DNA of 64,000 nucleotides from Toxotes chatareus. Taxonomy: Eukaryota > Chordata > Actinopteri > Toxotidae. The position numbers and the translations under genes were made by a program. The number at the start of each line of letters is the position of its first letter. Position 1 is the first letter of the stretch. The notes below the pieces were generated by a model. That model was not told where the DNA came from. It did not search any database and saw only the letters and a list, made by a program, of their open reading frames with translations. Shown here piece after piece: positions 36,253 to 48,450 of this stretch. The stretch is taken from positions 12,339,001 through 12,403,000 of the forward strand of contig CM028889.1 in assembly GCA_016801885.1 (NCBI GenBank). Direction: 5' to 3'.

Positions 36253-37621
36253 TAAAGTGTCACACAGAGACAAGACTTTTCCTTGTTTTACACCAATCAA
36301 CGACCGCCGAGTTTCATTTATTTAATGATTAAAGGACTGAATGGACGATCTTAAAATCTGACTTCCTACATCATCATGTGACAACAAGAGCATCTTGTGC
36401 TTATTTGTAAACAACTGTAAACAGTAACACTGAGGCGCGTTTGTAAAAAGCGCTACTGTGGACAAAGTGCCATTATCATCTGTTGAGTGTTACGCATTTA
36501 AACAGAACAGCCATGCCACGAAGTCTGCCTTTGTGAAGCTTTAAATGTTCTGTTTCCTCTGAACATTTTAAGCCTCTCTGTAGTGTGTAACACAGTGTCA
36601 CCCTCTGTTGTGTAACTCTTCTGGAGAAATGAAAGTAAAGAAATGAAAGTAATCCGCACATGCAAACCTGCATGGAAATGTAACTAATTCATGTCTTTAT
36701 GAAACTCCCACCTCCTCTTTACATCTGGGTGTGACTGTTCATTCTAGAAAGGAGGAGCAGAGTACTCCTGTACTTTCATGTGTCCAAAACAGTGACTCTA
36801 CAGAAGGATTTCAATGTACAGTGTATGGGGAGGAATGAGTGTAGAGTGGCACTAAAACCCAGCGTGTGAGCTTTTTCCATATAGCGGACATTTCGATGTG
36901 TCACAGCATTTTAACTATGGTCCTCATATCCTGCCTCGCTTACATGGGCTGGCACACCTGAATGCAACAGAGCCATTATTAATGCTATTAGTTCAACTTG
37001 TTCTCTATCTACTGCGACAGGGTGTCAGCCGCGAGGCCAGATCGGTGTGTATGGTGCACGTGACATGAGAGAAGCGAGTTTGTCGAAACAGGTGAACTGT
37101 GCCAGATTTATAAAGTATTTTTAAGCAGCCGTGCGGGTGTCAGTCTTTAACCTGTGTTAATATTGACCTACTGGCAAGATTTAACGTGGGTGGTTGTGAA
37201 TGCAGAATGTTTCATGGGATGCTGGAGACACCTACTGTGGCGATTTTCAATACTTTGGCAGGTGTTTATATGTTTGTCTGTACTACATTAAAGTACTCAT
37301 TAGTCATGGATTGGACCACACCCATTTTCATTTAAACCTCCACTACACACCTGCAAAGTTTCATGTCTGCATCTTGTGACAAAACCTGTCCACGTACCGA
37401 CAGACATATAAACACCTGTTAGTTCTCGCAACAGTATGTGTCTCCAGGACTACATTTTACCATGTGATACACACACACAGACTAACAATGTGAAACCAGC
37501 ACCAGCCACACGCTGTCGTCGGCAAGTTTGTAAACATTCACAGGTAGGAGCCCACCTCCATGTTTCTAATTGTGTCTACTCATCATATCCGCTAGAGGGA
37601 GCTCTAGTCTCGTGTTTGCAG
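36253..37621. other. Intergenic between copy B and a candidate + strand gene
   Basis: No supported exon. A short open segment at about 37471-37541 has splice-like borders (ACACACAG, GTAGGA), but its reading phase does not fit the following exon. Confidence 0.4.
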
Positions 37622-40292
37622 CAGTAGGCGCTCACCTGCTGGCTGACGGCAGAGGTCAACCTGTGTCCACCCTGCACCCTGTTTCCTCCACTGGGAGACC
37701 CCATAGCGTGAGATCCAACGCTCCATTCCGGGGTCGTGGAAGGTACGTCCTGATACACAATCACTGTCATCACTCAGTAACTTTTAATCATTAGACAAAG
37801 TTTTGAACTGAATAGTCATCTGTAAGTGGTGATTGGTATTCTTGGATAAGAAACTTGCTTTGTGTACAGGTGTGTGTATGTTGGTGTGTTTGTGTTTCTT
37901 TGGCTTGTTTGAGACAGGATTACTTTATCTGGACAGATTCCAGTATATGCCTGTAATCAGATAAGTATACATGAATACACTTTGTACTAAATGTAGCATT
38001 GAAATGTTTACACTTGTTTGAAGTGAACTCTATTATTGTATATCTTTTACAATGATGTTTTAGTAGTGCAAACAAATAAGGAGTTAAATATGAAAGACTA
38101 AATTTATTTATATATGGGGTGTCACTGGTTTTGGAGTGGTGGTATAGCTCTGTCTCAGAGGATATTCCATACATAAGAATACATTTTTGTAATGTGTCAT
38201 TTCAGTGTATTATAAGTAATGAAAATGGCCAAGTTTAATCATTCACTATTGGCTGTTATTTCATTACAAAACTGCTTGCTTTCAAAAATCCCTCCACAGT
38301 CAGTCAAACCTTAGAATGAGCATGGGGTGTAGTATTGTTTACTACCAAAGACCAAAAAAAAAAAAAACTGACACAAACAGATGTTGAAAATCACAATGCA
38401 AATAAGTTGTTGAAACATTTAAGATGTTGAAACATTTTCTATCATATACTGTTTGGACGAACTAACTGTTGCAGCGAGACTGCTAGTGGGTTTGCTTATT
38501 TCCCATGTTGTAGTCTCAATCTGTGGACTTTGGGTCCTGGCTGAAGTGAATAATGGGAACATTATTCACCTCTGTTTTATCATTTCAGTGCTTTTTGACC
38601 AGCCCCACCTCCAGCGTTCATCCAAGCAGCCTCAGATGTGCTTCAGGCCCAGTGAACCCTTCAGGAGTCCTGCAGCAGATCATATCCATCAGCTCTTCCC
38701 TTGGTAAGATATCACCAGATCATCTCCAGATTTTCACCACCACCACTCTAGACTCCACAGCAGAAAATGTCAATGCCGACTTCATGGGATCTAACTGCTA
38801 GAGAATTTCATTTTATTCTTAATGACAACTAACATCATGCCAGTGATGGTAGCTCCTCACATTTCTTTCAGTTAGTTTCCTATAATTGGAGGTTGTTCTG
38901 GTGAGCCTTAGAGGAGCATGTTTACACAGCAAAACCCCTCCAACTTAAATAAACATTTAAAATCTTCTTTTAGGTTGTCTGTCACTCAGCCCAGCTTTAT
39001 CAGGGCTATTTTGGCTAGCAAAATAGCCCAGATAAGTGATAATAACAGCCCACAACAAGGTACAGCTATCTTTATAGCCCTGTGGCCATAAAGATAGCCA
39101 TTTCTAGGGCCCCTTGTAGAAAGACTGGGAGATCCTCTGTTTTGATGAGGCATGAGGGGCAGGTTGGTAACCTGATGTTACAAAACAAAAACACTGCAGC
39201 TTTGAGGTCATGACTGGGTGTCATTAAAAGTGAGTATAACTGTCTGTGGTCTGACAGCAAACACTATCTACGGGCTTTTAATCTGTACATGGAGGATGTT
39301 TCCCTGCAGAGTCCCACAAACCCAAACACAGTGACTGTGCAAAACAGAACTTGTGATTTAACTGTCCGGTAACTAGAAAATAGGTGTAATGTGCACCAAA
39401 AGAACAGATTTCTACATATACTATAATTATTCTTTGTGTCTTGGCTGTAGCCAGGATTTAAAAAAATAATGAGGCCTCAGTTTTCTGTATAGGGATGTTT
39501 TTGGCCTGGTTTGGTTAAAAAATGACTAATCTTATGTTCTGGTTTTACTATGTAATCAGACACAGCCAATTATACACACATGCTCAGCATAAGGGTGTTT
39601 TGTGTAAATGTTTCTAAAAATGAAGACATGACAAGTCCGTCATTAGGAGGATCACAGCTTGTCCCTACCGCCCTTCCTGGCAATACTGCATTTGCCTTGG
39701 ATGCGCCAGAATAAACATGAAAGCAGCTATTGATATCGGTCAGGGTGCATTCAAAAGACGTCAACGAACCTCAAGTAAGTAAAATAATCCAAGACATTTC
39801 CGCCAAATCCAACTGCGAGCCAATGGTTACATAACTAGCAATGCAGAGGTGGGTAGAGTCCTACGCTCTTCTCAGCTGTGGTCGTTATTTTTGTTTACAG
39901 TGATTATATATCTCACAATTAATATGAAGGAGTGATTTATTGATGGAAAACACCTTTACAGCAGCTCCTTTTCATCATTTGGGACTGTGAGTTTAGGAAG
40001 TTCAGGCAGATTCATCTCTGACTCAGCAGCTCCATCTGATATCTGAAGTGGAGAGCTGCAGGTGGGAGGAGGGGGGGTGAGCCGTCTAAACAGGGAGCTA
40101 TGCCGACTATGTAGCCGTGTGACACAGCAGTCTGTTTTACAGGCAACATGCCCCCACCACAAGCCTTATCCATCCAAACTGGGTGACACACGTGCGTTCA
40201 ACTTCTCTCCCCCTCTCTCTCTTCTAGAAAGCGTGCCAGTAGCCTCATCATCCCAAAATGCAGAGAGGGTTGAAATGAAGGCACTTCAGTGA
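37622..40292 (+). CDS. Unrecognised candidate gene, three 3' exons (5' part not found)
   Basis: Three segments join in frame. Segment 37622-37742 has acceptor TTTGCAG and donor GTACGT. Segment 38603-38703 has acceptor TTTTTGACCAG and donor GTAAGA. Segment 40228-40292 has a strong acceptor, CCCCCTCTCTCTCTTCTAG, and ends TGA. Phases agree at both junctions (2 then 1). The protein is about 97 residues: GAHLLADGRGQPVSTLHP, RSNAPFRGRGRSPTSSVHPS, SGVLQQIISISSSLGESVP, ending ERVEMKALQ. It is Ser/Pro/Arg-rich with no domain I recognise. An AATAAA lies at 40769. No start codon was found upstream, so the model is partial. It may be a real but fast-evolving gene, a non-coding transcript or chance. Confidence 0.35.
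39936..40055 (-). CDS. Possible 3'-terminal exon of an unknown minus-strand gene
   Basis: On the minus strand a strong acceptor (CACCCCCCCTCCTCCCACCT then GCAG) precedes 33 codons ending SEMNLPELPKLTVPNDEKEL, L and TAA (39958-39956). An AATAAA follows within about 15 bases (39941-39936). No upstream exon is identified and the peptide is not recognised. It lies inside the last intron of the candidate gene above, on the opposite strand. Confidence 0.25.
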
Positions 40293-40768
40293 TCTGGATG
40301 GAACAGGTTAGATGGAACAGGGAGGAGCGGCCTACATTCAGTATGATTTTATAGTTAGTGTGAATGTTGGGCAAAATAGATGATTAAGCATGAAAAGTAT
40401 TTGCATGATAGTCAAGAACACGTGGCCAGTGAAAGCTCTACAATCAGAAAGGTGGACTGATAAGGAGGTTTTTTATTTTGTTTAGATGCAGGGTGAGATT
40501 AACATGAAATTTACAATATGTATTTTCAGAAAACGTATTAAAATTATGCTTGTTTTACATGTTTGTTTTTGCTTTTTAGCTTTTGAATCTCATCTCGAAA
40601 CAACCAAAACATGACCACCTCCTCAAATGATGCAGGAATCCCTTAGACTAGTCAGTAACAAGATGTGAACTGGTTGTATAGCAGTAACTGCCTTTTAATG
40701 TTTTAAATATTGACTTCAGCTGTCCCATCAGGTCAACCGGTGTAATGTTTTAAATGCCAGAAGTCAGC

Positions 40769-40774
40769 AATAAA
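40769..40774 (+). terminator. Candidate polyadenylation signal AATAAA
   Basis: AATAAA about 480 bases after the stop at 40292. It would end the candidate + strand gene. Confidence 0.35.
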
Positions 40775-40805
40775 ACATTTAAATGAATCTCCACAATTCA
40801 TTTTA

Positions 40806-41143
40806 TTACAGATCAACATAGTCTTGACTGCCATGTTTGTGTTTACAATCATTTTCAAGAATAGTAGGATATGTGCAATTGTGTTTCATTTGGGTTTTAA
40901 CAGCCACGGGATGGACAGGACATGATGTTCTGTACTGACAGCCTCTGATCATGTTCACAGTGTCATGTATAGACAGCAGCTCGGTGGAGGCAATCACAAC
41001 ACCTTTACATACAGGGGAAAGTGGGTCATCTAGTTTGCTTATTTGAATGGAGATAATATAGTCTAAATTATAAGAATTAATGTAGAGGCCATCATTGGCA
41101 TATTGCCTGTTTGCTGTTGCAAAGCTGCCATTATTTCCTGTTT
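40806..41143 (-). CDS. Open reading segment, unknown, possibly exonic
   Basis: An uninterrupted minus-strand frame of about 112 codons (…GLYINSYNLDYIISIQISK…VVIASTELLSIHDTV…CPVHPVAVKTQMKHNC…) ends in TAA that overlaps an AATAAA (40807-40802). There is no good start codon near the 5' end and no domain I recognise. It could be a terminal exon, a decayed element or chance. Confidence 0.2.
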
Positions 41144-41530
41144 ATAGTTTCTCTTTCATGGGGTCTTTGAGGTTCTGTGAAAGTTTTTCAAATTTCTGAG
41201 AATGAAACACTGAAAGGCGATGTGTCCCCAAAGGTCGCTGCAGGTACTAACTGCTATGACTGCTTGCTTTTCTGCATGTCTGACTACATCCTGCTTGCTG
41301 CTCTGTGACTCCATGTCTAGAGGGAACTGTTGACAATATTTTGTTTTTCTGTCAGCCATCAGGGATGAAAAAAATGTAATGTAAAGCTTTTTTGCATCAA
41401 AAGCATCTAAATTGTAAATTATGCCTATATAATGGAAATGCACAGTATGCTGCTGCAGATGATTTACTTTCATCTGGAGGAGTCACTAAGGATGAGCCAT
41501 ATTACAGGAAGTCTTCATCATGGTCAAAGA

Positions 41531-42100
41531 CCCTGTCCCTACCTGGCATTAACATGCGTCTCAGGTGAGACTGGACTTCTCTGAGCACATCAGGTCACAC
41601 CTGGAATTAAGATTTGCATTTCCACATGCGTCTTGAGTTACTGTTTGTGATTGGATCTCACTTCTCCACTCTGTATGCAAATAAGCACGTACATCAGTTT
41701 GGTTTGCAAAGACCAAAGCCGTTGTTGTTTTTAACCAGATGCACCAATGCACTTCCAGGGAGTGAAAAATGAACAAAAACAACAGCGACTGGGTCTTGTC
41801 TCTGCTGCATTCCGGGCAAACCAAGATGTATGACACACTGGTAATATGTCTTGGGGCTTTCTGAAAATTTTGGACATCGTGGACAAAACCACGCTTACTT
41901 AATTTTTATGACTTGTATCTGTTCACACATGAGTATGTGCATCCACTTACCCAAAGGCCATTCATCCATGCGGCCCAGACTACCTCCGAACATGGTCTGA
42001 GTGATCAGATCTCAATAGTGTCCTCAGTTGGTCATGGGTGCATTCACATCTGTACTTAGAGCTATGCACCTGCCAGATATAATGCCAGGTGTGAACGGGG
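41531..42100. mobile_element. Candidate non-autonomous DNA transposon (MITE-like) with imperfect inverted ends
   Basis: The left end reads CCCTGTCCCTACCTGGCATT. The reverse complement of the right end reads CCCCGTTCACACCTGGCATT. The two ends match over about 16 of 20 bases. No transposase is encoded. I could not see a clear target-site duplication. Confidence 0.55.
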
Positions 42101-44330
42101 CAACTGTTCTTGAGACACAGAAACCAGCTGGAGCAAGAAACCTCTCCCTGTTTGTTTACTGTGGATTGCTCTGAGTAAAAACCTATCCTCCATTTCTAGA
42201 ATGAGTAATGTGTTTTCACCACAGGTGACAGGTAGTCTGTCTCCTCACAGGGGACATACCTAAATTTGTATTCAGTTAAAGCTGTTCACACAGTGATCTG
42301 CTGACAACTCTTTAGTGCAGGTGCCTGTTTGGTGACGCTGTTTGTTGACATGTTGGTTTTGTTTTCTTCTGTTTTTCTGCTTCGCACCTGTTGTAACTTT
42401 CAGACAGTGCTGTTCAAATGCAGCTATCATTATCAGTGACAGGTCACCGCAGTCTGCTTATAGGGGAAAATGTTAAATTGTCAGGTGTGTGGAGGCAGTT
42501 AATGTGGTTTTGTGTTTCAACAGGAATTTTTTGATGATGTCACTTTGCTGTCACTGGGTTGTTGAGGTCTCTGTTTCAAATAGATAGACGGTCTGTGGCT
42601 CACCTTGAAACCCCTAGTGTGTCAGTATTGCCCCCCTCTGCTGTTGGCCACAAAGGAAAAAATATTTTGCTTTCCTTTCTTGGTTTGGCAGATAGTTTAG
42701 ATGACAGGGGACCACGGCAAAGAAGGTGGTCAGCATTAACATGCAGCTGCAGGTTGCTGGTGATCCTGTTCTTCAACAGGTGTCGACAGGCACTGCCTAA
42801 TAATAATAATCAAATACTCATTGAAATGTATTTTACACACCCTTTAAAGGCCAGTATGTTGGCTTTTTAAAGTTTTAAAATCCCCAAAATATCATTCATA
42901 TTTGATATGTATATTTCAGGCTGAAGTAGTTTAACAAGATTGACTTGTTTGAAGTGGAAAAAGATATTAATATCTAATATTTTTACAGCAGTTTGTGGGA
43001 AGCTGGCATTTTTTGTGGGTCAAATGTGTTAGGATATTAATAAGAGATGGGGGGGGGTCAATGACATTATCAGATGCTGTGTCTGCTGGTCAGCATGCTC
43101 AGCAAATCTGCCCGTTACACTTCACACAGACAGTAAACAAGCCCTAATTAGTAAGTCAAGCTATCGAATGTCTCCCTGTCACCAGAGCTGCTTGTTTGTG
43201 CACGGGAGTTTGGCACGGGATCCCGCAAATAACTTTCATAAACAAGTTTTAGATTGAATGGATTTTCAGAGACTTGTTAAGACTACATATGAGAAGAGTC
43301 GAAGATAACTGGGCAGGAAAGGATTTGTCACTGGTAGGAGGAGAGCATCCATTTCACCCTCTTTTCCAACCTTTGTATGGAACAAAACATGGCAAAAAAC
43401 TCTCTTTGAATGATGTCTGTGTAAGAAAAGCTTCCAGGAAAGGAATAGAGCTTTAATCTTATAGTGCACTTCACTATAGTACCTGAACATGCTGTACTGA
43501 AAACATAGCCTGCAAAAGTACATCAGTATTTCATCTCAGCTGACTGAGCTGTTTCTTTGCGTCAGATCTCACTGCTGACAGTCTCTAATCTGTTTGGCTG
43601 GCAGCCCGGAGAAGGAAACATTGTTCAGCCCCATAATGTTTACACCTTCATCGTCCTCCGAGTGAACAAACCCTGCAGCTCAGTGAAGAAGTGAGAGTCT
43701 GCAGTTTTGCTGAGAAATGCCAAAGCCCATCCATCTCTGTTCAGAATAACAACCAGCAATAAAAATCAGACTTTCACCACTAGTTTCTCTCACTTTAGAA
43801 GGTTGTTTTTCTCAGACTCTAGCTACAAAAAACACATGCTTTTTAGGTTTTACTGATACCTGGCTTTGGTCTGGTTCATTTAATGTATACTGTATATGCA
43901 TTACCCTTTTTATGTTCATACTTTGTGTTGAGTGGCAAAATCCATAAAGTAGAAGTTCTTGTTTTTTTTCTTTCTTTCTGTCAGGAGACTCCACTGTGAG
44001 TAAGGAGCATGAGAGGGACTATTTATCTCTTGGTCTATCTTTCTTTCCTTCTCATGCAAAGATCACAAACATCTCATCACACTTTTACTCTCACTCAGTC
44101 ACTCAGTCTTTGCTTCTCCTATTTGCCTGCTGCCAAGACACACTGATCTATGACCTTCCTATGATTGTCTATCAGAGACAGTGTTGCCTGATGTGTGAAC
44201 ATTTTAAATGCCTGTAACTGGATTTTACACGTTCAAACTATATCAGGATGACGAATTGTTCTGCTTTTCGCGGCGCATAATCTTCTTCTCTCTCAAGATA
44301 GAGTGGTGAGTCAAGTTTGCAGCCAAACAT
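42101..44330. other. No supported gene
   Basis: A short open segment at 43603-43691 (+) follows a CAG and reads GNIVQPHNVYTFIVLRVNK to a stop, but nothing else supports it. Confidence 0.4.
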
Positions 44331-44335
44331 CTGTA

Positions 44336-44574
44336 AAAGGGAAATGAGAGGAAAAGAAGGAAGGGAAGTTGTGAATAGAAGAGAAGGATAGAGGCAAAGA
44401 AAAAAGAGGATAGAAAAGGGGAAGAAGAGGAAGGAGTGAAGGAAAAAAAGGAAAATTAGACCAAAATAGGAGAGGATTAAAAAAACAGAAGACACAATGA
44501 GATGAGAGTAAACTAGAGGAAAGGAGGAGGAGGAGAAGCAAGAGCAGAGAAGGGGAAGGGGGCAGGAACCGGTC
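44336..44574 (+). repeat. Polypurine tract
   Basis: About 240 bases almost entirely A and G on the + strand, followed at about 44611-44660 by a pyrimidine-rich stretch. The open frame reported on the other strand here is a by-product of this composition. Confidence 0.8.
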
Positions 44575-47500
44575 TGAACCAGTGTAGGCTGACTTTCTGG
44601 GCTATATAGCCCGTCCCCCCCCACCCTCCTCCTTCCTTGTCGTCCTCCTCATCTTTCCTCTGACTCAGACTGGCTGAGCTTTTTCATTTAGCGCTCCGTC
44701 ATGCGCTTGTTGTCACCAGGAACAATTTGGACACACATTCCCCAGAAGTGTAAGAGGATCCAGAGCAGAGTAAGAGCAGGGGTGGTGATCCAGGGCTGAT
44801 CCAAGTCTTAAAGTGTTGGGCAGGTGTTTCCCCTGCACATTACATAAGGAATCAGGAGGTGTCCTAGGAGAGTCAAATTCAGTATATTGATTATCAGACA
44901 GACATGCTTTGAATTAGTGAACCTCCACGCATACCTCTGGTGGGACAGTTTGTTCCCATTGCTGCAGTGGGTGTATTCGGAGGACAACTTTATGTGGCTA
45001 TAAGTTGTAGATCTATATGTGGATGCTATAAAGATGAAATGGGGTGGTGACACTTTCAAGAAAGTGTATCTTCTTTCAACCTCGCTGCATAAGATGAGTG
45101 ATTAATGCTTTGTTTATTCAATTTGATTTTTTTTTGTATAGGCACCAGTTTTTCCTCAACTGTGCTTTTCATCAATAAAAATACACTTCTAGACAAAAAC
45201 AAATGCACCAATAAAACACTGAAATAAAACAATATACAGCATTGCACTTACTGGTTGACTGTACACTAGTTGTGGGAATAGGGAAAATTACTAAAGGTAA
45301 GCAGCAGATGAAGTTTTTAAAGCACTACACAAATCAGATAATATGCTAATGACATAAAGAAATTAAATTTCATTAATCCTAATGAGGAAATTAACTAACA
45401 ACAGAACTGACTGAGGCAAAAAGCCATAGAATGGAAAATAGGAAAAAATATTTTTGCAGTGTTAGAAACAACTAACCACACAAATCTCTTCATTTTGTGA
45501 AGTACTGTGAAGAGAAGATACCCAGAACCTTCCAAGTTTTTAGATAAGCTGGACTTGATTTAATGTATTTATTTATTTATCAGGGACAACACAGATTAAC
45601 ATCAGCATGATGTAAATGTGTCACATTCAGTCACATTCATCTTTCTTGTGGAGCACAGATCATGTGCAGTGTTTTTTCATCTTACTCCGTTCTGAGCAGC
45701 TCCCTCCATTTCTCTTCAGTAGTATCTTTGCTTCTTCATTGTGCTTCTAATGATCAGCTAATCCTATAGGGCTTCCAGAAAAGACTGATTTATTATTGAG
45801 TTATAATTTGGGCAAAACAAAAAAATATATATATAGTTAATTCTAATCTGTCTACTCTGCTAAAAGTGTTAAGGTACTAGGCATCTCCATTTCTAAATTT
45901 AGATCATTTAAATATGACATAAGATCATGACAGTGACATAGTTGATTGACCATAGCTTCAGCATGTAAATGTACATGGAAAGATTTGGAAGCACTGCTTA
46001 CATTACATTTTACACTTCAAGTGAGATGATGGATTTAAAAATGCTGCATCATTCAAGGTGTTTGGATGATGGTGGTGATGAGCAGAAGAAACTGGTGGTG
46101 AAGGTGATGATGATGATTATGTGCTGAATAATGGGCACAGAGGGAAAGTATACAGCTCCAGTTTTGCAGGTTATTTGGGAAGAAGCCAAGAGAAAGAAAA
46201 GGAAAAGTATTGATTTGGTATTAATCATGGAAAGAATTTAGAAAAGACTGGTTGTATAAACATTGGAAAGAAATGTTTGGTGTGTGTGAGGAGCGCTTGG
46301 GCCTTGTGGTCGTGTGGTGTTTTTTAGTAGGTGAGAGCTATTATAAAACTTTGATAACAGAGGGTCAGCGCGGTCAGAAGCAGTGGTGTCTAGGTTTCTG
46401 TGACAAGCTCAGTCTAATGTAAGCTGGCTGTCGGTCACAGAGCTCATGAGAACTGAAACTATTCCTGGACTCAACCAGCTGCCAAGTCCTAAACTTATTT
46501 TCCTGGACCGACAAACGCTGGCTGTTGTCTTTACTGGAGATCAGACAATCTATTAATACACATTACACTCGCAGCAATCTTCACTCATCAGAGCAAACAT
46601 GGAATCACTGCACACCACAGCCAAATCATGGCAGTTTCCCTCCGTCTCCAATTTAGGGCTTCAGGTTAGACTGATGTTGTAAACACATTTCATAACTGTT
46701 TTATACCAATTTTAGCCTTATATTAGCCAGTGTAACCAATCTCAGATATGATGGAAGTCTTTAACGTTTTATTCATTGCGTTTTCATAACACTGATTTTA
46801 TTCATGTTCAAAAATGTGTTAAATAAAATTCAAAGGCTAAAAAAAAATCAAAGTTGCTATATCCCATGATGCTTCAGAGGCATTTCTTACCTAAAAGAGG
46901 TGTATATGAAAAAAAAAAAAACAACAACATCAAATCAGTTAAACTCTCTGGATGCTGTCAGACTGTCGAACAATAACTGGAAATTAATTAAAGAGCAGAA
47001 ATTACTTACAACAAGCGTATCCCACTCTGGGTGTTTAGAATAAATTGGCAGCTATAGCATGAATTAATATTGTGTTAAATTAATAGACAATAGAGAGCAG
47101 CAATATGGAAATTCTTTTATATGGGAAAAACCGATTATTGTTTGCATTAGTTGTGGGTGAAGGCAAATCAAGGTGTAGGTGTGTCCTGTTTGTGGGTCTT
47201 CAGCCCAGTGGGGTCAACACTCCCCTTGGATTATTCTGAAGCAGGGGAGGAGACACTGCTAGAGGTCAGAGTGCTGACCCCTGACCTCACCCCATAACTC
47301 TGCAAGGAACCTCACTGCCCGCAGAGCACTGCAGTGTGAGATAGTAACCGCTTTGTGCTGACTCACAGGTTTTATAACGCGTGACCAAAGGCAGCTGTAT
47401 ACTGCTGGAGCAGCCCAGAACTGTTGTGCTAAATGCAACAGATCATCTTTCCTTTACACTTCGTTGACTGTGTATGTTTCATTCACAGCAACAGGAGGAA

Positions 47501-48200
47501 AACACCGAGTTTGTATGTGGGGCCTTTGAAACATCACTATTTCCTGTCAAATCCGTAGCGATATCATGTTATGATGTTAATAAATAAAGGAGACCATGGT
47601 GCACGCCACTGGTCGCCTCTGCTTCATGTCAGCAGTGGTGTTAGCTCTAATGTTGTGCAAGATCAAAACCACAGTTTCCCACAAGCCTCTTTGTTATCTG
47701 TCTCCATTGTCCTTCCTGGAGAGGATGAACACTTTATCATCAACCTTCCACCACTTCCACCATTGTAAACAACTAAAATTCTTTAAACTTACAGAAAGTA
47801 CTGCATTTTTTTTCCATGGTTGCGTAAAGACAACTCTGTATTGTGCTCTGAGATGGAAGCCCATTAATTAAAATTGCTCACTGGTAGCATATGTAGAAAA
47901 TATTTTTATAAATTTCTCAATCTTCTACATTCTTGGCCCACAGAGCATTCAGTCCACTTCTAACTGAGCTTGGTGATTTCTTGCTGACTGACAATTTACT
48001 GATTTACTTTTTTTTTTTTATTAGACCTAATAGATGAAATTGGGATAATATAAAGAATTGTTTCAGAGGATTTGTGACAGGATGTGGGTGCTTGCCTCTT
48101 TTGTCTGTTAAGCAACCCATCGCATTTATCTTCCAAATTCAGCCTGGAGGCAGGAGAGCCGTGGTCACTTCAGGCTGTCTTCTCAGTGATGGTATAATAC
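44575..48200. other. No supported gene
   Basis: Contains GCTATATAGCCC near 44600 next to the polypurine/polypyrimidine junction, which could be a core promoter but has no exon attached. The rest is AT-rich sequence. Confidence 0.35.
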
Positions 48201-48450
48201 TAATACTAAGTAAGTTTGTGAAAGTCTCTGGTTCAAAAGACCAAATTGGCCATGGTGGTCACAATATAGTTGTGAGAACTGAATCGAAAACTCTCTCACA
48301 GCCCTCAGCTATGACTGTCAAGGTGCCCTTGAGCAAGAAATCTGTTACTGTGACCGTCATTTGCCAACAGTAGAAAATGCTGTGGTTTGAATTTGTGGAA
48401 GTGTACAGATATAGTGTTGCTATAAAAGCGCTCAGTGGATAAATAGTGGT
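48200..48450 (+). repeat. tRNA-like SINE copy
   Basis: Contains CTCTGGTTCAAAAGACC (box-B-like), GGTGCCCTTGAGCAAGAAAT and GCTATAAAAGCGCTCAGTGG. The order is found in tRNA-derived teleost SINEs. Divergent. Confidence 0.6.

Noticed and set aside
44238..44624. 128-residue minus-strand open frame
   Set aside because: Translation of the polypyrimidine strand (Leu/Ser/Phe/Pro only); no start context or domain.
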